Source of the DNA: Enterococcus crotali
GTDB taxonomy: Bacteria > Bacillota > Bacilli > Lactobacillales > Enterococcaceae
Length of the DNA: 64,000 nt
Direction of reading: 5' to 3'
NCBI RefSeq assembly: GCF_000633635.1
Contig: NZ_AYPQ01000006.1
Span: 203,458-267,457, forward strand
Position numbers and translations under genes: made by a program
Notes under the pieces: generated by a model
The model's database searches: none
What the model was told of the DNA's origin: nothing
The model's input: only the letters and a program-made list of their open reading frames with translations
Shown: one piece after another, positions 27,338-36,938 of the stretch
How the letters are laid out: the number at the start of each line of letters is the position of its first letter
Numbering within the stretch: the first letter of the stretch is position 1

Positions 27338-27578
27338 TTTCTCTCCTCATTTCTCATTGATACAGGTTTATCTTCAAAATTTTCCACTAGTTAAGATTTT
27401 TTTGAAGAAATCCCTATTTAACAATAATTATAGCATCTTATTCCCCTTTTTTGAATTAATCTAAAGCGCAACTCAATTGGTTTATTTAAAAACTGCTCTT
27501 ATTATAAATATATAAAAACGCGGATTTAAAATTTATCGATAAATGGAAAATCTCACCACATTTTTGGAGGGATTCTAC

Positions 27579-28598
27579 ATGAAAAAAAACACAATTAAAC
27601 ACACAATCATCCTTGGTTTCGTTAGTATTTTAAGCATTGCTCTATTGATTGGCGGATTTATTTTTACGGATGCTGCTAGTCGAGCGAATCACTTGAATAG
27701 CAAACCACAAAAAGCAAAAGTTACATTAATAAAAAATGTTCCAACAAGCAAAGAGCTGCAGCAACTCACAGTTAAACCTGAGAAAAAACAAAATAAAGAA
27801 AAAGTCGTTGCTGTAAACACTTCTAAGGATACCATTGCGCCAACTATTACAGCTCCTGAAGAAATTGTTGAACAAAATCAACAAGTCAATATTTTTGACG
27901 GTGTCACTGCTCTTGACAATAAGGACGGAGACATTACCGAAAAAATAGCTTCTACTGAAACATTAGATACTTCGATCGTCGGTACACAGACTATCCATTT
28001 TTCTGCTACTGATGCAAATGGCAATACTGGCGTTGCTGATAGAACATTTCAGATTGTACCAAAAAGTGAACCAGAACCAATCGTACAAGCAGCACAACCA
28101 ACTACGGAGCAAGCTGCACCATCGCCTGAACCAGCTCAAGTCGAACCTGCAACTATACCTGAAATCCCAGCAGAACCTAGCTTTGGAGCGATGACCATTA
28201 CAATGAACGGGCAAACAATTCCTTATCAAAATGGTGGGCAAGGCAGTGGCCAAAGCGTGATCGACTCAAATCCTGGCGGCATTGCTTCCACTTGGGGTGG
28301 CGCAGCAGTTCAATCAGGGAATGACGGACAAAACACACATTTTATCGGTCATAATCCCGGTGCCTTTTCAACCGTTTTCTCACTAGGAGTAGGTAGTCAA
28401 ATCGTTGTTACGGATGCAACTGGTACTCCTTCTACTTATACTGTACGTACCCTCCTTCAGCTGGATGACTATGGAACAGAGGTTGGTACTGGCACCAATT
28501 ACTGGGATCTAGCTGTCGGTACGGGTGGCGGTGAACGAATCACCTTACAAAGTTGTGTTAATGACGATATCAATCTATTTGTGATTGCATATAAATAA
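27579..28598 (+). CDS. Secreted sortase-fold protein with DUF5011 Ig-like domain
   Basis: 339 aa. N-terminal membrane anchor/signal (about 5-30), a Lys-rich segment, a DUF5011/HYR-like Ig domain (about 85-158; TALDNKDGDITEKI and FSATDANGNTG), a Pro/Glu/Ala linker (about 160-200), and a C-terminal sortase-like domain. There, THFIGHN offers the catalytic His (about 258) and ITLQSC the Cys (about 326). The usual Arg a few residues after the Cys is not visible (VNDDINLFVIAYK), so the active site is atypical. I chose ATG 27579 because GGAGGG lies just upstream; an ATG at 27543 has no ribosome binding site. It might be a housekeeping, specialised or inactive transpeptidase. Confidence 0.75.
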   Translation: MKKNTIKHTIILGFVSILSIALLIGGFIFTDAASRANHLNSKPQKAKVTLIKNVPTSKELQQLTVKPEKKQNKEKVVAVNTSKDTIAPTITAPEEIVEQNQQVNIFDGVTALDNKDGDITEKIASTETLDTSIVGTQTIHFSATDANGNTGVADRTFQIVPKSEPEPIVQAAQPTTEQAAPSPEPAQVEPATIPEIPAEPSFGAMTITMNGQTIPYQNGGQGSGQSVIDSNPGGIASTWGGAAVQSGNDGQNTHFIGHNPGAFSTVFSLGVGSQIVVTDATGTPSTYTVRTLLQLDDYGTEVGTGTNYWDLAVGTGGGERITLQSCVNDDINLFVIAYK

Positions 28599-28612
28599 TC
28601 AACTAAATAAAC

Positions 28613-29635
<1,023 letters not shown>

Positions 29636-31117
29636 TTACAAACTGTCAATAAATCGTTTAAACGCAGCTTGACCTTCCGAAGTCCGTTTATAGACACCAG
29701 CATCTGCCAAGACTTGAGCAAAGATTTGACCAACTTCTTTTTGGATGATTTCTTCTACATTTTCTTCATTGAATGAATACGTATTTTTCATTTGATCGGC
29801 CCACGGCTTATGGTAATCTGCTAATTGATTTTCTTTCGCTAACACATAATTTGCCACTTCTTTTAGTTCTTCATTTAAACGAGGTGGTAACACAGCTAGC
29901 CCCATTACTTCGATCAAACCAATATTTTCTTTTTTAATATGTTGAACTTCTTGATGAGGATGGAAAATACCATCAGGATACTCTGAAGAACTATTATTAT
30001 CACGCAAAACTAGATCTAGCTCAAATAACGAGCCCTTCCGGCGAGCGATCGGCGTAATCGTATGATGAGGAGTTCCATCAACAGAAAATGCTCGAACTGA
30101 TACTTTTTCATCAGAATAGTTTCGCCATTTTTCCAATATCAAAGCAGCTGCTTCAATTAAATCCTCTGCGTTAGGACTTTGTAGCCGAATCACAGACATC
30201 GGCCATTTGACAATTCCTGCGTTCATCAAAGGATAATCACTCAACTCAAAATACTGTTCTATTTCTGCCTTCTCCATTGGAAAAATATGACGTCCTGCTT
30301 GATAATGATCATGGCTTAAAATCGATCCGCCAACAATTGGTAAGTCCGCGTTAGAGCCTACGAAATAGTGCGGCAATATTTCTGTGATTCGAACTAATCG
30401 GCGAAATGTTTCTTTTGAAATCACCATGGGACGATGTTCTTCTGATAGAATGATCGAATGTTCATTATAATAGGCATATGGTGAGTATTGAAACCCCCAG
30501 CTTTCTCCGTCCAAATTCATTCGGATGATTCGATGATTCGTTCTTGCTGGATAATTTGATCGACCCTTATAGCCTTCATTTTCCATACACAAAACACACT
30601 TTGGATACTCCACTTGAGTTAGTTGACGTTGTGCTGCGATTTGTTTTGGATCTTTTTCCGGCTTTGATAAATTGATTGTGATCTCTAGCTGTCCATATTC
30701 TGTTTCTGCTGGAAAAACAATATTTTTTGCAATTGCCCGTGTTTTGATATAATCATTCTCTTGACTTAGTTTATAGAAGTAATCAGTGGCATCTACTGGG
30801 TCTTTCTCATAATATTGAGCAAAAAGAGCATTAACGACTGACGGCGGTGGTGTAAGAAAATCCATCAATTGTGCTTCAAAAATTTCTAAGGCAGCCGGCT
30901 CTTCTTTTACTATGCCATTTTTTATCCCTTGAGCGACTAATTCATCCATAAGTTCCAAAGATGACTTTTTCACTACTGTGGGAGAAATAGATTCTAACGA
31001 CTCTTCACCAATTGCTGCAAGTACACGATTTTGTAAATAAAGACGATCCAACTCCATCCAGCCACCAGCTTGAATCGCCAACGTAACAAAATCGGTAATA
31101 GTTTGACTAATTGACAC
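29636..31117 (-). CDS. galT: UDP-glucose--hexose-1-phosphate uridylyltransferase
   Basis: Transfers UMP between UDP-glucose and galactose-1-phosphate. 493 aa, the long Firmicutes form. Conserved pieces include CVLCMENEGYKGR, ILSHDHYQAGRHIFPM and FHPHQEVQHIKKENIG. GTG start 13 bases after AGGAGGAAA. Upstream lies a 135-base leader with a perfect seven-base hairpin and a motif shared with the nptA leader. Confidence 0.95.
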   Translation of the reverse strand: MSISQTITDFVTLAIQAGGWMELDRLYLQNRVLAAIGEESLESISPTVVKKSSLELMDELVAQGIKNGIVKEEPAALEIFEAQLMDFLTPPPSVVNALFAQYYEKDPVDATDYFYKLSQENDYIKTRAIAKNIVFPAETEYGQLEITINLSKPEKDPKQIAAQRQLTQVEYPKCVLCMENEGYKGRSNYPARTNHRIIRMNLDGESWGFQYSPYAYYNEHSIILSEEHRPMVISKETFRRLVRITEILPHYFVGSNADLPIVGGSILSHDHYQAGRHIFPMEKAEIEQYFELSDYPLMNAGIVKWPMSVIRLQSPNAEDLIEAAALILEKWRNYSDEKVSVRAFSVDGTPHHTITPIARRKGSLFELDLVLRDNNSSSEYPDGIFHPHQEVQHIKKENIGLIEVMGLAVLPPRLNEELKEVANYVLAKENQLADYHKPWADQMKNTYSFNEENVEEIIQKEVGQIFAQVLADAGVYKRTSEGQAAFKRFIDSL

Positions 31118-31138
31118 AACGTTTCCTCCTAAATTAAA

Positions 31139-31205
31139 AGCTGAACAGACTCGTTCAGCCTATTATTCTCTTTTTCAAGGAACTAGCCTACAAAACAAAT
31201 AGCTC
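31139..31205 (-). repeat. galT leader element related to the nptA leader repeats
   Basis: Contains hairpin GCTGAAC-N6-GTTCAGC (31140-31159) and the outer motif AGGCTAG. On the minus strand the end CTGTTCAGCTTTTAA followed by AGGAGG is the same as at the start of the nptA leader (45.68 kb). Confidence 0.5.
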
Positions 31206-31251
31206 ATATGAACGATCAAGAGCAATATAAAGCGGATATTATCGTGTAATT

Positions 31252-32244
31252 CTAAATAGAATCATATCCTTTTGGATGACTAACATGCCAATCCCAAGCT
31301 GTTTTGATAATCTCACTGATATCTGTGACTTGAGGTTGCCAAGCTAAGATAGCTTTTGCTTTTTCACTTGAAGCAACAAGTCTGCTTGGATCCCCTAGAC
31401 GACGTGGCAACACTTTAGCTGGAATTTCTTTACCTGTTACAGTTCGTGCTGCTTCCAACATTTCTTTGACTGAATAACCAGTATTACTTCCTAAATTGAA
31501 GATATTGCTCTCATTGCCTTTTTGTAAATAATCTAAAGCTGCAATATGAGCGGCAATCAAATCTTCAATATAGACATAGTCACGAATACAGGTACCATCA
31601 GGTGTATCGTAATCATCCCCATAAATGCCTAAATACTCTCTTTGTCCTAAAGCCGTTTGTAAAATGATCGGAATCAAATGCGTCTCTGGATCGTGATCTT
31701 CACCGATCGAAGCATCTGATTTAGCACCAGCTACATTGAAATACCGTAATGCTACATAACGTATACCATATGCTTGGTCACACCATTTCATCATTTTTTC
31801 CATCATTAACTTACTTTCACCATATGGATTTTCTGGATTGGTCGCCATTGTTTCTACGATCGGCATCTCTTTTGGTTCTCCATAGGTAGCAGCTGTTGAA
31901 GAAAATACAATATTCTTAACGCCAAACTCTTCCATTACTTCTAGCACGATTTGCGTCCCGTAAACATTGTTATTAAAGTACACTAATGGTTTTTCTACCG
32001 ATTCGCCAACAAGTGAGCTTGCGGCAAAATGTATTACACCATCAATTGTTTCATTTTGAAATACTTTTTGCATAAATGACTTATCTCTAATATCCCCTTG
32101 ATAAAACGTTGCTTTTGTATGAATTGCTTCTTTATGTCCAGTCAGAAGATTATCAACAACCGCCACTTCATATCCCTTATTGATCAACTGATCCACTGCA
32201 TGAGAGCCAATATACCCTGCTCCACCTAAAACTAAAATTGACAT
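31252..32244 (-). CDS. galE: UDP-glucose 4-epimerase
   Basis: Interconverts UDP-galactose and UDP-glucose. 330 aa extended SDR. N-terminal NAD motif GGAGYIGSH at 7-15, catalytic YGESK (Tyr-x3-Lys) at about 148-152, and the substrate motif RYFNVAGA. Second gene of the Leloir operon. Confidence 0.96.
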   Translation of the reverse strand: MSILVLGGAGYIGSHAVDQLINKGYEVAVVDNLLTGHKEAIHTKATFYQGDIRDKSFMQKVFQNETIDGVIHFAASSLVGESVEKPLVYFNNNVYGTQIVLEVMEEFGVKNIVFSSTAATYGEPKEMPIVETMATNPENPYGESKLMMEKMMKWCDQAYGIRYVALRYFNVAGAKSDASIGEDHDPETHLIPIILQTALGQREYLGIYGDDYDTPDGTCIRDYVYIEDLIAAHIAALDYLQKGNESNIFNLGSNTGYSVKEMLEAARTVTGKEIPAKVLPRRLGDPSRLVASSEKAKAILAWQPQVTDISEIIKTAWDWHVSHPKGYDSI

Positions 32245-32303
32245 ACTATTGCCTCCTTATTTAAATCCACCAGAAATCAACGTCTTTTTACGCCTTCTCT
32301 ATT

Positions 32304-33464
32304 TTACAGCTTTCTAGCTCCATCATCAACATTGGCCATATAAAAATCTGCTGAATATCCAATTTTTTCTTGATAGACTTGCCCTACCTGTTCGATAAAA
32401 TCTGTTAATTCACTCTCTTTCACCAACGCAATTGCACAACCGCCAAAGCCCGCTCCTGTCATTCTAGCTCCTAACACACTAGGAAGCTTTTGTGCAGTGC
32501 CTACCAATGTATCCAGTTCGATTCCTGTCACTTCATAGTCGTCTTTTAAAGAAGCGTGAGAGGCATTCAGTAATTCTCCAAAGAGTTTCAGGTCATTTTT
32601 CACGAGTGCATTTTTTGCCTTGATCGTCCGCTGGTTTTCAGTCACTGCATGTTTTGCACGACGAATTAGTTTTTCATCAGCAATAATCGCTTGATTTTGT
32701 TCGAAGCTTTCTTCTGTCAACTCACCCAATGATTTGATTGGCAAAATTGTTTGCAGTCGACTCAAAGCCAATTCACATTCCGCCCGGCGTTCATTGTACT
32801 TTGAGTCAGCCAATTCTCTGCGCTTGTTTGTATTCATAATCGCAATCACATATTCCCCAAAATCTGCTGGGACCAATTCATAATCCAGTGTATTAGTATC
32901 TAATAAAATAGCTTGATTTCTTTTCCCCATACCGATCGCAAATTGATCCATGATACCAGAATTTACACCGATAAAATGATTTTCTACGCGCTTTCCAGTA
33001 ATAACTAAATCCAGCATTTTAATATCTAAATCAAAAAGATCCTTTAAAATAACTCCAGTCAACAGCTCAATCGAAGCTGACGAAGAAAGGCCAGCACCAT
33101 TTGGGATGGTGCCATAAAAGAGAATATCCAACCCATGATCGATAATATAGCCATCTTCTATCAAATAATGAAGCATTCCTTTAGGGTAATTCGTCCAATC
33201 ATGTTCTTCTTTGTAAGCTAAATCTGTTAAGGAAAGCTCAATAATTCCTAAATCTGAAAAATTTTCTGAATAAAAGCGGATAACTCGATCTTCTCGTTTA
33301 CGGGCAATCCCATATGTTCCGATTGTAATCGCCGCTGGAAAAACATGTCCGCCATTATAGTCCGTGTGTTCACCAATCAAATTAATTCTACCAGGGGCAA
33401 AATATACCTCTTCAGATGTTACCCCAAAAACAGTATGAAACAGTTTTTTCAACTCATTTTCCAC
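32304..33464 (-). CDS. galK: Galactokinase
   Basis: Phosphorylates galactose. 386 aa GHMP kinase. Signature [15 protein letters not shown] near the N-terminus, ATP motif [13 protein letters not shown] at about 130, and C-terminal [12 protein letters not shown] prefer GTG 33464, eight bases after GAGG, over the GTG at 33473 that lies within the ribosome binding site. First gene of the galactose operon. Confidence 0.95.
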   Translation of the reverse strand: MENELKKLFHTVFGVTSEEVYFAPGRINLIGEHTDYNGGHVFPAAITIGTYGIARKREDRVIRFYSENFSDLGIIELSLTDLAYKEEHDWTNYPKGMLHYLIEDGYIIDHGLDILFYGTIPNGAGLSSSASIELLTGVILKDLFDLDIKMLDLVITGKRVENHFIGVNSGIMDQFAIGMGKRNQAILLDTNTLDYELVPADFGEYVIAIMNTNKRRELADSKYNERRAECELALSRLQTILPIKSLGELTEESFEQNQAIIADEKLIRRAKHAVTENQRTIKAKNALVKNDLKLFGELLNASHASLKDDYEVTGIELDTLVGTAQKLPSVLGARMTGAGFGGCAIALVKESELTDFIEQVGQVYQEKIGYSADFYMANVDDGARKL

Positions 33465-33486
33465 AATTGTCACCTCTTCGTTCTTT

Positions 33487-33546
33487 TTAGTAAATTAATT
33501 GTAAAACATTTACTAATTTTTACAAGTTATTTCGTAAAACGATTAC
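33487..33546 (-). promoter_or_regulatory. gal promoter with two palindromic operators
   Basis: Minus-strand promoter: -35 TTGTAA (33520-33525), 16 bases, -10 TACAAT (33498-33503). A perfect inverted repeat TTAGTAAAT / ATTTACTAA (33487-33516) covers the -10 and start region. A second LacI-type palindrome GTAAAACGATTAC (33534-33546) lies just upstream of -35. Two GalR sites flanking a promoter fit looping or combined repression. Confidence 0.65.
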
Positions 33547-33689
33547 ATTCTTCAAACACATACAACAAAAGACCCATTCAAAAAATAGGAATGGATCGAA
33601 GCTGAACCGCTTTTGTTACTATCTATTGGATTTTTTTCTGACTTTGGTTCATAATAGAGATGTGTAACTAACTGAAAGGAGAAATTTAT

Positions 33690-33857
33690 ATGAAAAAATT
33701 TATTTCAGGTATGCTTGTAGGGACAGCTGTAACTTGTGCAGCTGTGGTCGGTTTTGTAGCTACTATCAAAAAAACTGTTCTTGACCCAATTGAAGAAAAA
33801 GAAGATATGATCGAGGAAAACCGTAAAAAGGCAATGCGTAAACGCATTTCTCGATAA
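33690..33857 (+). CDS. DUF3042 family small membrane protein
   Basis: 55 aa, too short for many gene finders. One membrane helix (about 4-25), then the conserved pattern KKTVLDPIEEKEDMIEENRK and a basic end AMRKRISR. AAAGGAG lies nine bases before the ATG, and a strong terminator follows the stop. The family is widespread in lactic acid bacteria and of unknown function. Confidence 0.85.
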   Translation: MKKFISGMLVGTAVTCAAVVGFVATIKKTVLDPIEEKEDMIEENRKKAMRKRISR

Positions 33858-33888
33858 TAGTAAAACGGAACAAAGACTTAACTCTCTT

Positions 33889-33946
33889 TAAAAATAGATA
33901 CCCCTGTTGTGATGTTCTTTATCACCAACAGGGGTGTCTATTTTTA
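33889..33946 (+). terminator. Terminator after the DUF3042 gene
   Basis: AAAATAGATACCCCTGTTG / CAACAGGGGTGTCTATTTTT stem with a T run. Confidence 0.85.
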
Positions 33947-34098
33947 ATTAAATCTGAATTATTTTTTTTACCCAATTTCCTAGGTAGCAAATACTAGACC
34001 ATCTGGTATTTTATTTAAATTTGGGCGTATAGTTAGCTAAGTTTCTTAACAATAAACTATAACGAATCAAAAATAGCTACTGAAAGAAGAGAATATTT

Positions 34099-34908
34099 AT
34101 GAAAAAAATCAATCAATTTGCTGTAATAATTAGCTTATTTACTGCATTACTATTCTTTGCAGGATCACGATCTGCCTTGGCAGATGAAAATACCATCACT
34201 ACGGTTCATATTGGTACAGATATTTTTACTGTTTTCGAAAACGGAGAGATTAAAGCAGAAAAAAGTGATACTATCATTAGTGATGGCTTGAAAGCAGACA
34301 TCTTAGGCATGGCTTCTGCACAAGGACCCGATAAACCCACAGTACCTAATGAAGAAGCAACTGAGATACCTTCTGATCCTCCTAAAGAAACACCAAAACA
34401 AGAAACACCGGATCCCAAAGTTATACAAATAGATTCTAATGGGCCAAAAACACCAATTAATGAGACACCTAGCATAGAAACACCCGTTCCAAACACGACC
34501 GAAAAACCTCTTATTCCAATAAAAGAAACACCGAAACAAGAAATCCCTGATCCAAAATCAACACAAACAGTTATAGAAAAACCAATAGTCATGCAAGATA
34601 ACACCCCAAAATCAAATCCATCCTCTTCTAAAAAAGAACAAGAACAAGTGGTCAAACCAATTTCACAAAAAAAAGAGCAGACTGAATTAAACCAGTATGC
34701 TCCAACAGCTAATAAGACACAAGAAATCAATTTACTTAAAGCAACTAAGCAAGTATCGCCCACTACTAATCAAAATAAATCATTAACAATACTACCAAAA
34801 ATGGGGGAAACGCCAAACTCATTCAACTGGAAACTCGGTCTTTTTATGACTATTGCAGCTTTATGCGGAATTGTTTACAACAAGATTTATTATCGAAAAA
34901 AAAGCTAA
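34099..34908 (+). CDS. Pro/Thr/Lys-rich surface protein with LPKMGE sorting-like motif
   Basis: 269 aa. Signal peptide (about 1-29, ending SALADEN), a short N-terminal domain, then a long hydrophilic Pro/Thr/Glu/Lys stalk with ETPKQE-type repeats (about 80-225). LPKMGE follows at about 233, then a hydrophobic segment and basic tail (YRKKS). Met at the Thr position of LPxTG makes anchoring by the housekeeping sortase uncertain. Own ribosome binding site and terminator; ligand unknown. Confidence 0.75.
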   Translation: MKKINQFAVIISLFTALLFFAGSRSALADENTITTVHIGTDIFTVFENGEIKAEKSDTIISDGLKADILGMASAQGPDKPTVPNEEATEIPSDPPKETPKQETPDPKVIQIDSNGPKTPINETPSIETPVPNTTEKPLIPIKETPKQEIPDPKSTQTVIEKPIVMQDNTPKSNPSSSKKEQEQVVKPISQKKEQTELNQYAPTANKTQEINLLKATKQVSPTTNQNKSLTILPKMGETPNSFNWKLGLFMTIAALCGIVYNKIYYRKKS

Positions 34909-34948
34909 CTTTGACAACTATTTATTTGACCAATTCAATTAATCAAGC

Positions 34949-34996
34949 AAATCCCTCAATTTCTCGACATTAATGTTTAGAAATTGAGGGATTTTA
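34949..34996 (+). terminator. Terminator after the LPKMGE protein gene
   Basis: AAATCCCTCAATTTCT / AGAAATTGAGGGATTT, 16-base perfect stem followed by T-rich sequence. Confidence 0.88.
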
Positions 34997-35107
34997 AATT
35001 GCTCATCTCTTCTTCAAAAAAACTGCCTTATTTAAAACAAAATATTCGGGACGTTTTTTTTAACATGGTAAACTAAGGCTAACTTAATACATTTAGGAGG
35101 GCTTTTA

Positions 35108-36010
35108 ATAAAAACCTATGGCGAACAAATTCGAGATCTGCGTATAAAAAAGAATATCTCGCAGAAAGAACTATACCAAGGAATCATCTCAAAATCTTAT
35201 GCTATCAGATTCGAACAAGGAAAACATGAAATTTCATTTTTTCTATTAAAACAAATTTTAGATCGTTTACCCATGGCAATCGATGAATTTCTGTATATCT
35301 ATAATGATTTTCAAGAATCTGAAACAGAGCAATTTTATACCATTTATGGGAAATATAGTAATTCAAATAATATTCAAGGCTTGATTCATTTAAGAAAAGA
35401 AATTGAAAAGAAACAAATACTTACTCCGATCGATCAGCTTAAAATAGCAGAGATATCAGCCAGGATCGATCAGTTGGAAAGTTATGAGCAAACGGGTCGT
35501 TATTCAAAAAAAGCAATCAATAACGAATCTTTGACCACTATTACAAATTACCTTGCAACGATTCAAACTTGGACATTGGAAGAACTACGTTTTTTTGCAA
35601 ACACACTTGATTATGTCGACTATGAAGAAAAAGTTCTCTATTTTAATATTTTGCTGCAATCAATTGATCGATATGCAAGCTTTAATCGCGGAAAAAATGT
35701 TATCTGCACATTACTAGTCAACGAAATTTATGAACTGCTACTTTCTATGGAATTAAGCTATGCAGAAATTTTAATGCAAAAACTTTGGATCTTCACTGAA
35801 GAAGCTGGAGAACTTTTTTTCCGTAATTTTTATCATTACTATAAAGGACTCCTTCTTATCGCAAAAGAAGATAACCAACAAGGTGAAACAATGGTGCAAC
35901 AGGCAATCAAAACTCTTGATGTGTTAGGTCATCAGCATCTTGCAAAATTACTAACAACCATTTCAGAAGATTTCCACACAAATTTAAAGAATACGCAGGC
36001 TAACGACTAA
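35108..36010 (+). CDS. Rgg/MutR-family regulator with apparent ATA start
   Basis: Transcription factor with an N-terminal XRE helix-turn-helix (about 5-60; KTYGEQIRDLRIKKNISQKE, then AIRFEQGKHEISF) and a C-terminal helical TPR-like peptide-binding domain. About 300 aa, the usual Rgg length. The frame is open from 35072, but contains no ATG, GTG or TTG before 35273, and starting there would remove the whole DNA-binding domain. The ATA at 35108 lies seven bases after a perfect AGGAGG (35095-35100) and aligns with the family start MKTYG, so it is either a non-standard start or a G-to-A change. No neighbouring short peptide pheromone gene was recognised. Confidence 0.8.
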   Translation: MKTYGEQIRDLRIKKNISQKELYQGIISKSYAIRFEQGKHEISFFLLKQILDRLPMAIDEFLYIYNDFQESETEQFYTIYGKYSNSNNIQGLIHLRKEIEKKQILTPIDQLKIAEISARIDQLESYEQTGRYSKKAINNESLTTITNYLATIQTWTLEELRFFANTLDYVDYEEKVLYFNILLQSIDRYASFNRGKNVICTLLVNEIYELLLSMELSYAEILMQKLWIFTEEAGELFFRNFYHYYKGLLLIAKEDNQQGETMVQQAIKTLDVLGHQHLAKLLTTISEDFHTNLKNTQAND

Positions 36011-36051
36011 TCCTTGAAATCCTATTTTTTCATCACCTTGCTAAATGAAAA

Positions 36052-36090
36052 AACAAGCTAAAATTTCAAAGCAATTTTAGCTTGTTCTTT
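36052..36090. terminator. Bidirectional terminator
   Basis: ACAAGCTAAAATT / AATTTTAGCTTGT with T-rich end, between the convergent Rgg and CPBP genes. Confidence 0.8.
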
Positions 36091-36103
36091 CTCTACATGA
36101 TCT

Positions 36104-36748
36104 TTACTTTCCAACTAACATTCCAATAAAACTCAAACCGTCATACAGAAAATGACAGATCCAACTGACCCAAACACTAGAGGATTTCTTCCATACATAA
36201 TTTAGAGCTAGACGGACAGGCATCAGCGTAATCAAAAGCTGAGCGATATGAAAACCATATGCAGGAATATGCCAAAGTGCAAACAGCACCCCACAAATCA
36301 AACTGGCCCATTTAAATGACATACCTTTCGCTTCAAGTGCTAAGATTAAATTGGTACTCAGTAGTTCTTCACCTAGCAACATGAGCGGGATTTGTGTAAA
36401 AATCATCTGTTTCGTCAATACTTCACTGATCGAATTTGTCGTTGTTTGCCCAATAAAAGTGCTAAAAATCAAGCTAGAAGCTATACCAACTACGAGTACT
36501 AACGGAATACCATACAGCAAGACAGTAAATTTAAAATGCTTAAACTGCTCTAAAAAAGGACCTCTTAAAAGAAAAAAACCCACTAAAAAACTAAATACCA
36601 CATTCCAGACAGTCCCTAAAAATTGGATACTATTTTCTGGGAATAAAACGGGAATAAATTGATAGCTGATCCCAATCAACAGGGTAAATAAGAATAATAA
36701 CTCTGGACGACTTGTCGATTTTGTAGATTGATCATTTGATTTTATCAT
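36104..36748 (-). CDS. CPBP-family intramembrane metalloprotease
   Basis: 214 aa, about six membrane helices. ABI/CPBP motifs: GEELLSTN (Glu pair; the usual Arg-Gly is replaced by Thr-Asn), FALWHIPAY and CHFLYDGLS with the two metal-site histidines. The ATG at 36748 is used, nine bases after AAGGAG. Members act as CAAX-type proteases or in bacteriocin self-protection; no bacteriocin gene is nearby. Confidence 0.8.
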   Translation of the reverse strand: MIKSNDQSTKSTSRPELLFLFTLLIGISYQFIPVLFPENSIQFLGTVWNVVFSFLVGFFLLRGPFLEQFKHFKFTVLLYGIPLVLVVGIASSLIFSTFIGQTTTNSISEVLTKQMIFTQIPLMLLGEELLSTNLILALEAKGMSFKWASLICGVLFALWHIPAYGFHIAQLLITLMPVRLALNYVWKKSSSVWVSWICHFLYDGLSFIGMLVGK

Positions 36749-36824
36749 GGGGAAACACTCCTTTTTCATATAGTCATTACTATGAATCTCCCTTATTTTA
36801 TAAGAAAATCCTAAACTTTAAAAG

Positions 36825-36861
36825 AAAGTCGCTTATTTGAGACCAAATAAACGACACTTTT
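36825..36861 (-). terminator. Terminator after the FAD/NAD(P) protein gene
   Basis: GTCGCTTATTT / AAATAAACGAC stem, about 80 bases past the stop at 36939 on the minus strand. Confidence 0.45.
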
Positions 36862-36938
36862 GAAGCTCTTTAAAAAAAGGGGGAGTTGGAACAAACAGAC
36901 CAAATAATAAATCCTCGTTATACATCACTTTTAGACTT

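Noticed and set aside
34206-34763. Long minus-strand ORF (185 aa, Cys/Gly/Ser-rich) opposite the LPKMGE protein
   Set aside because: It is the antisense shadow of the Pro/Thr-rich stalk; no ribosome binding site or family-like sequence.
35000-35107. Short hydrophobic peptide (SHP) pheromone gene beside the Rgg-type regulator
   Set aside because: No convincing short ORF with ribosome binding site and hydrophobic C-terminus on either strand.
36104-36748. Bacteriocin immunity locus based on the CPBP protease
   Set aside because: No precursor peptide, exporter or double-glycine leader is found around it.
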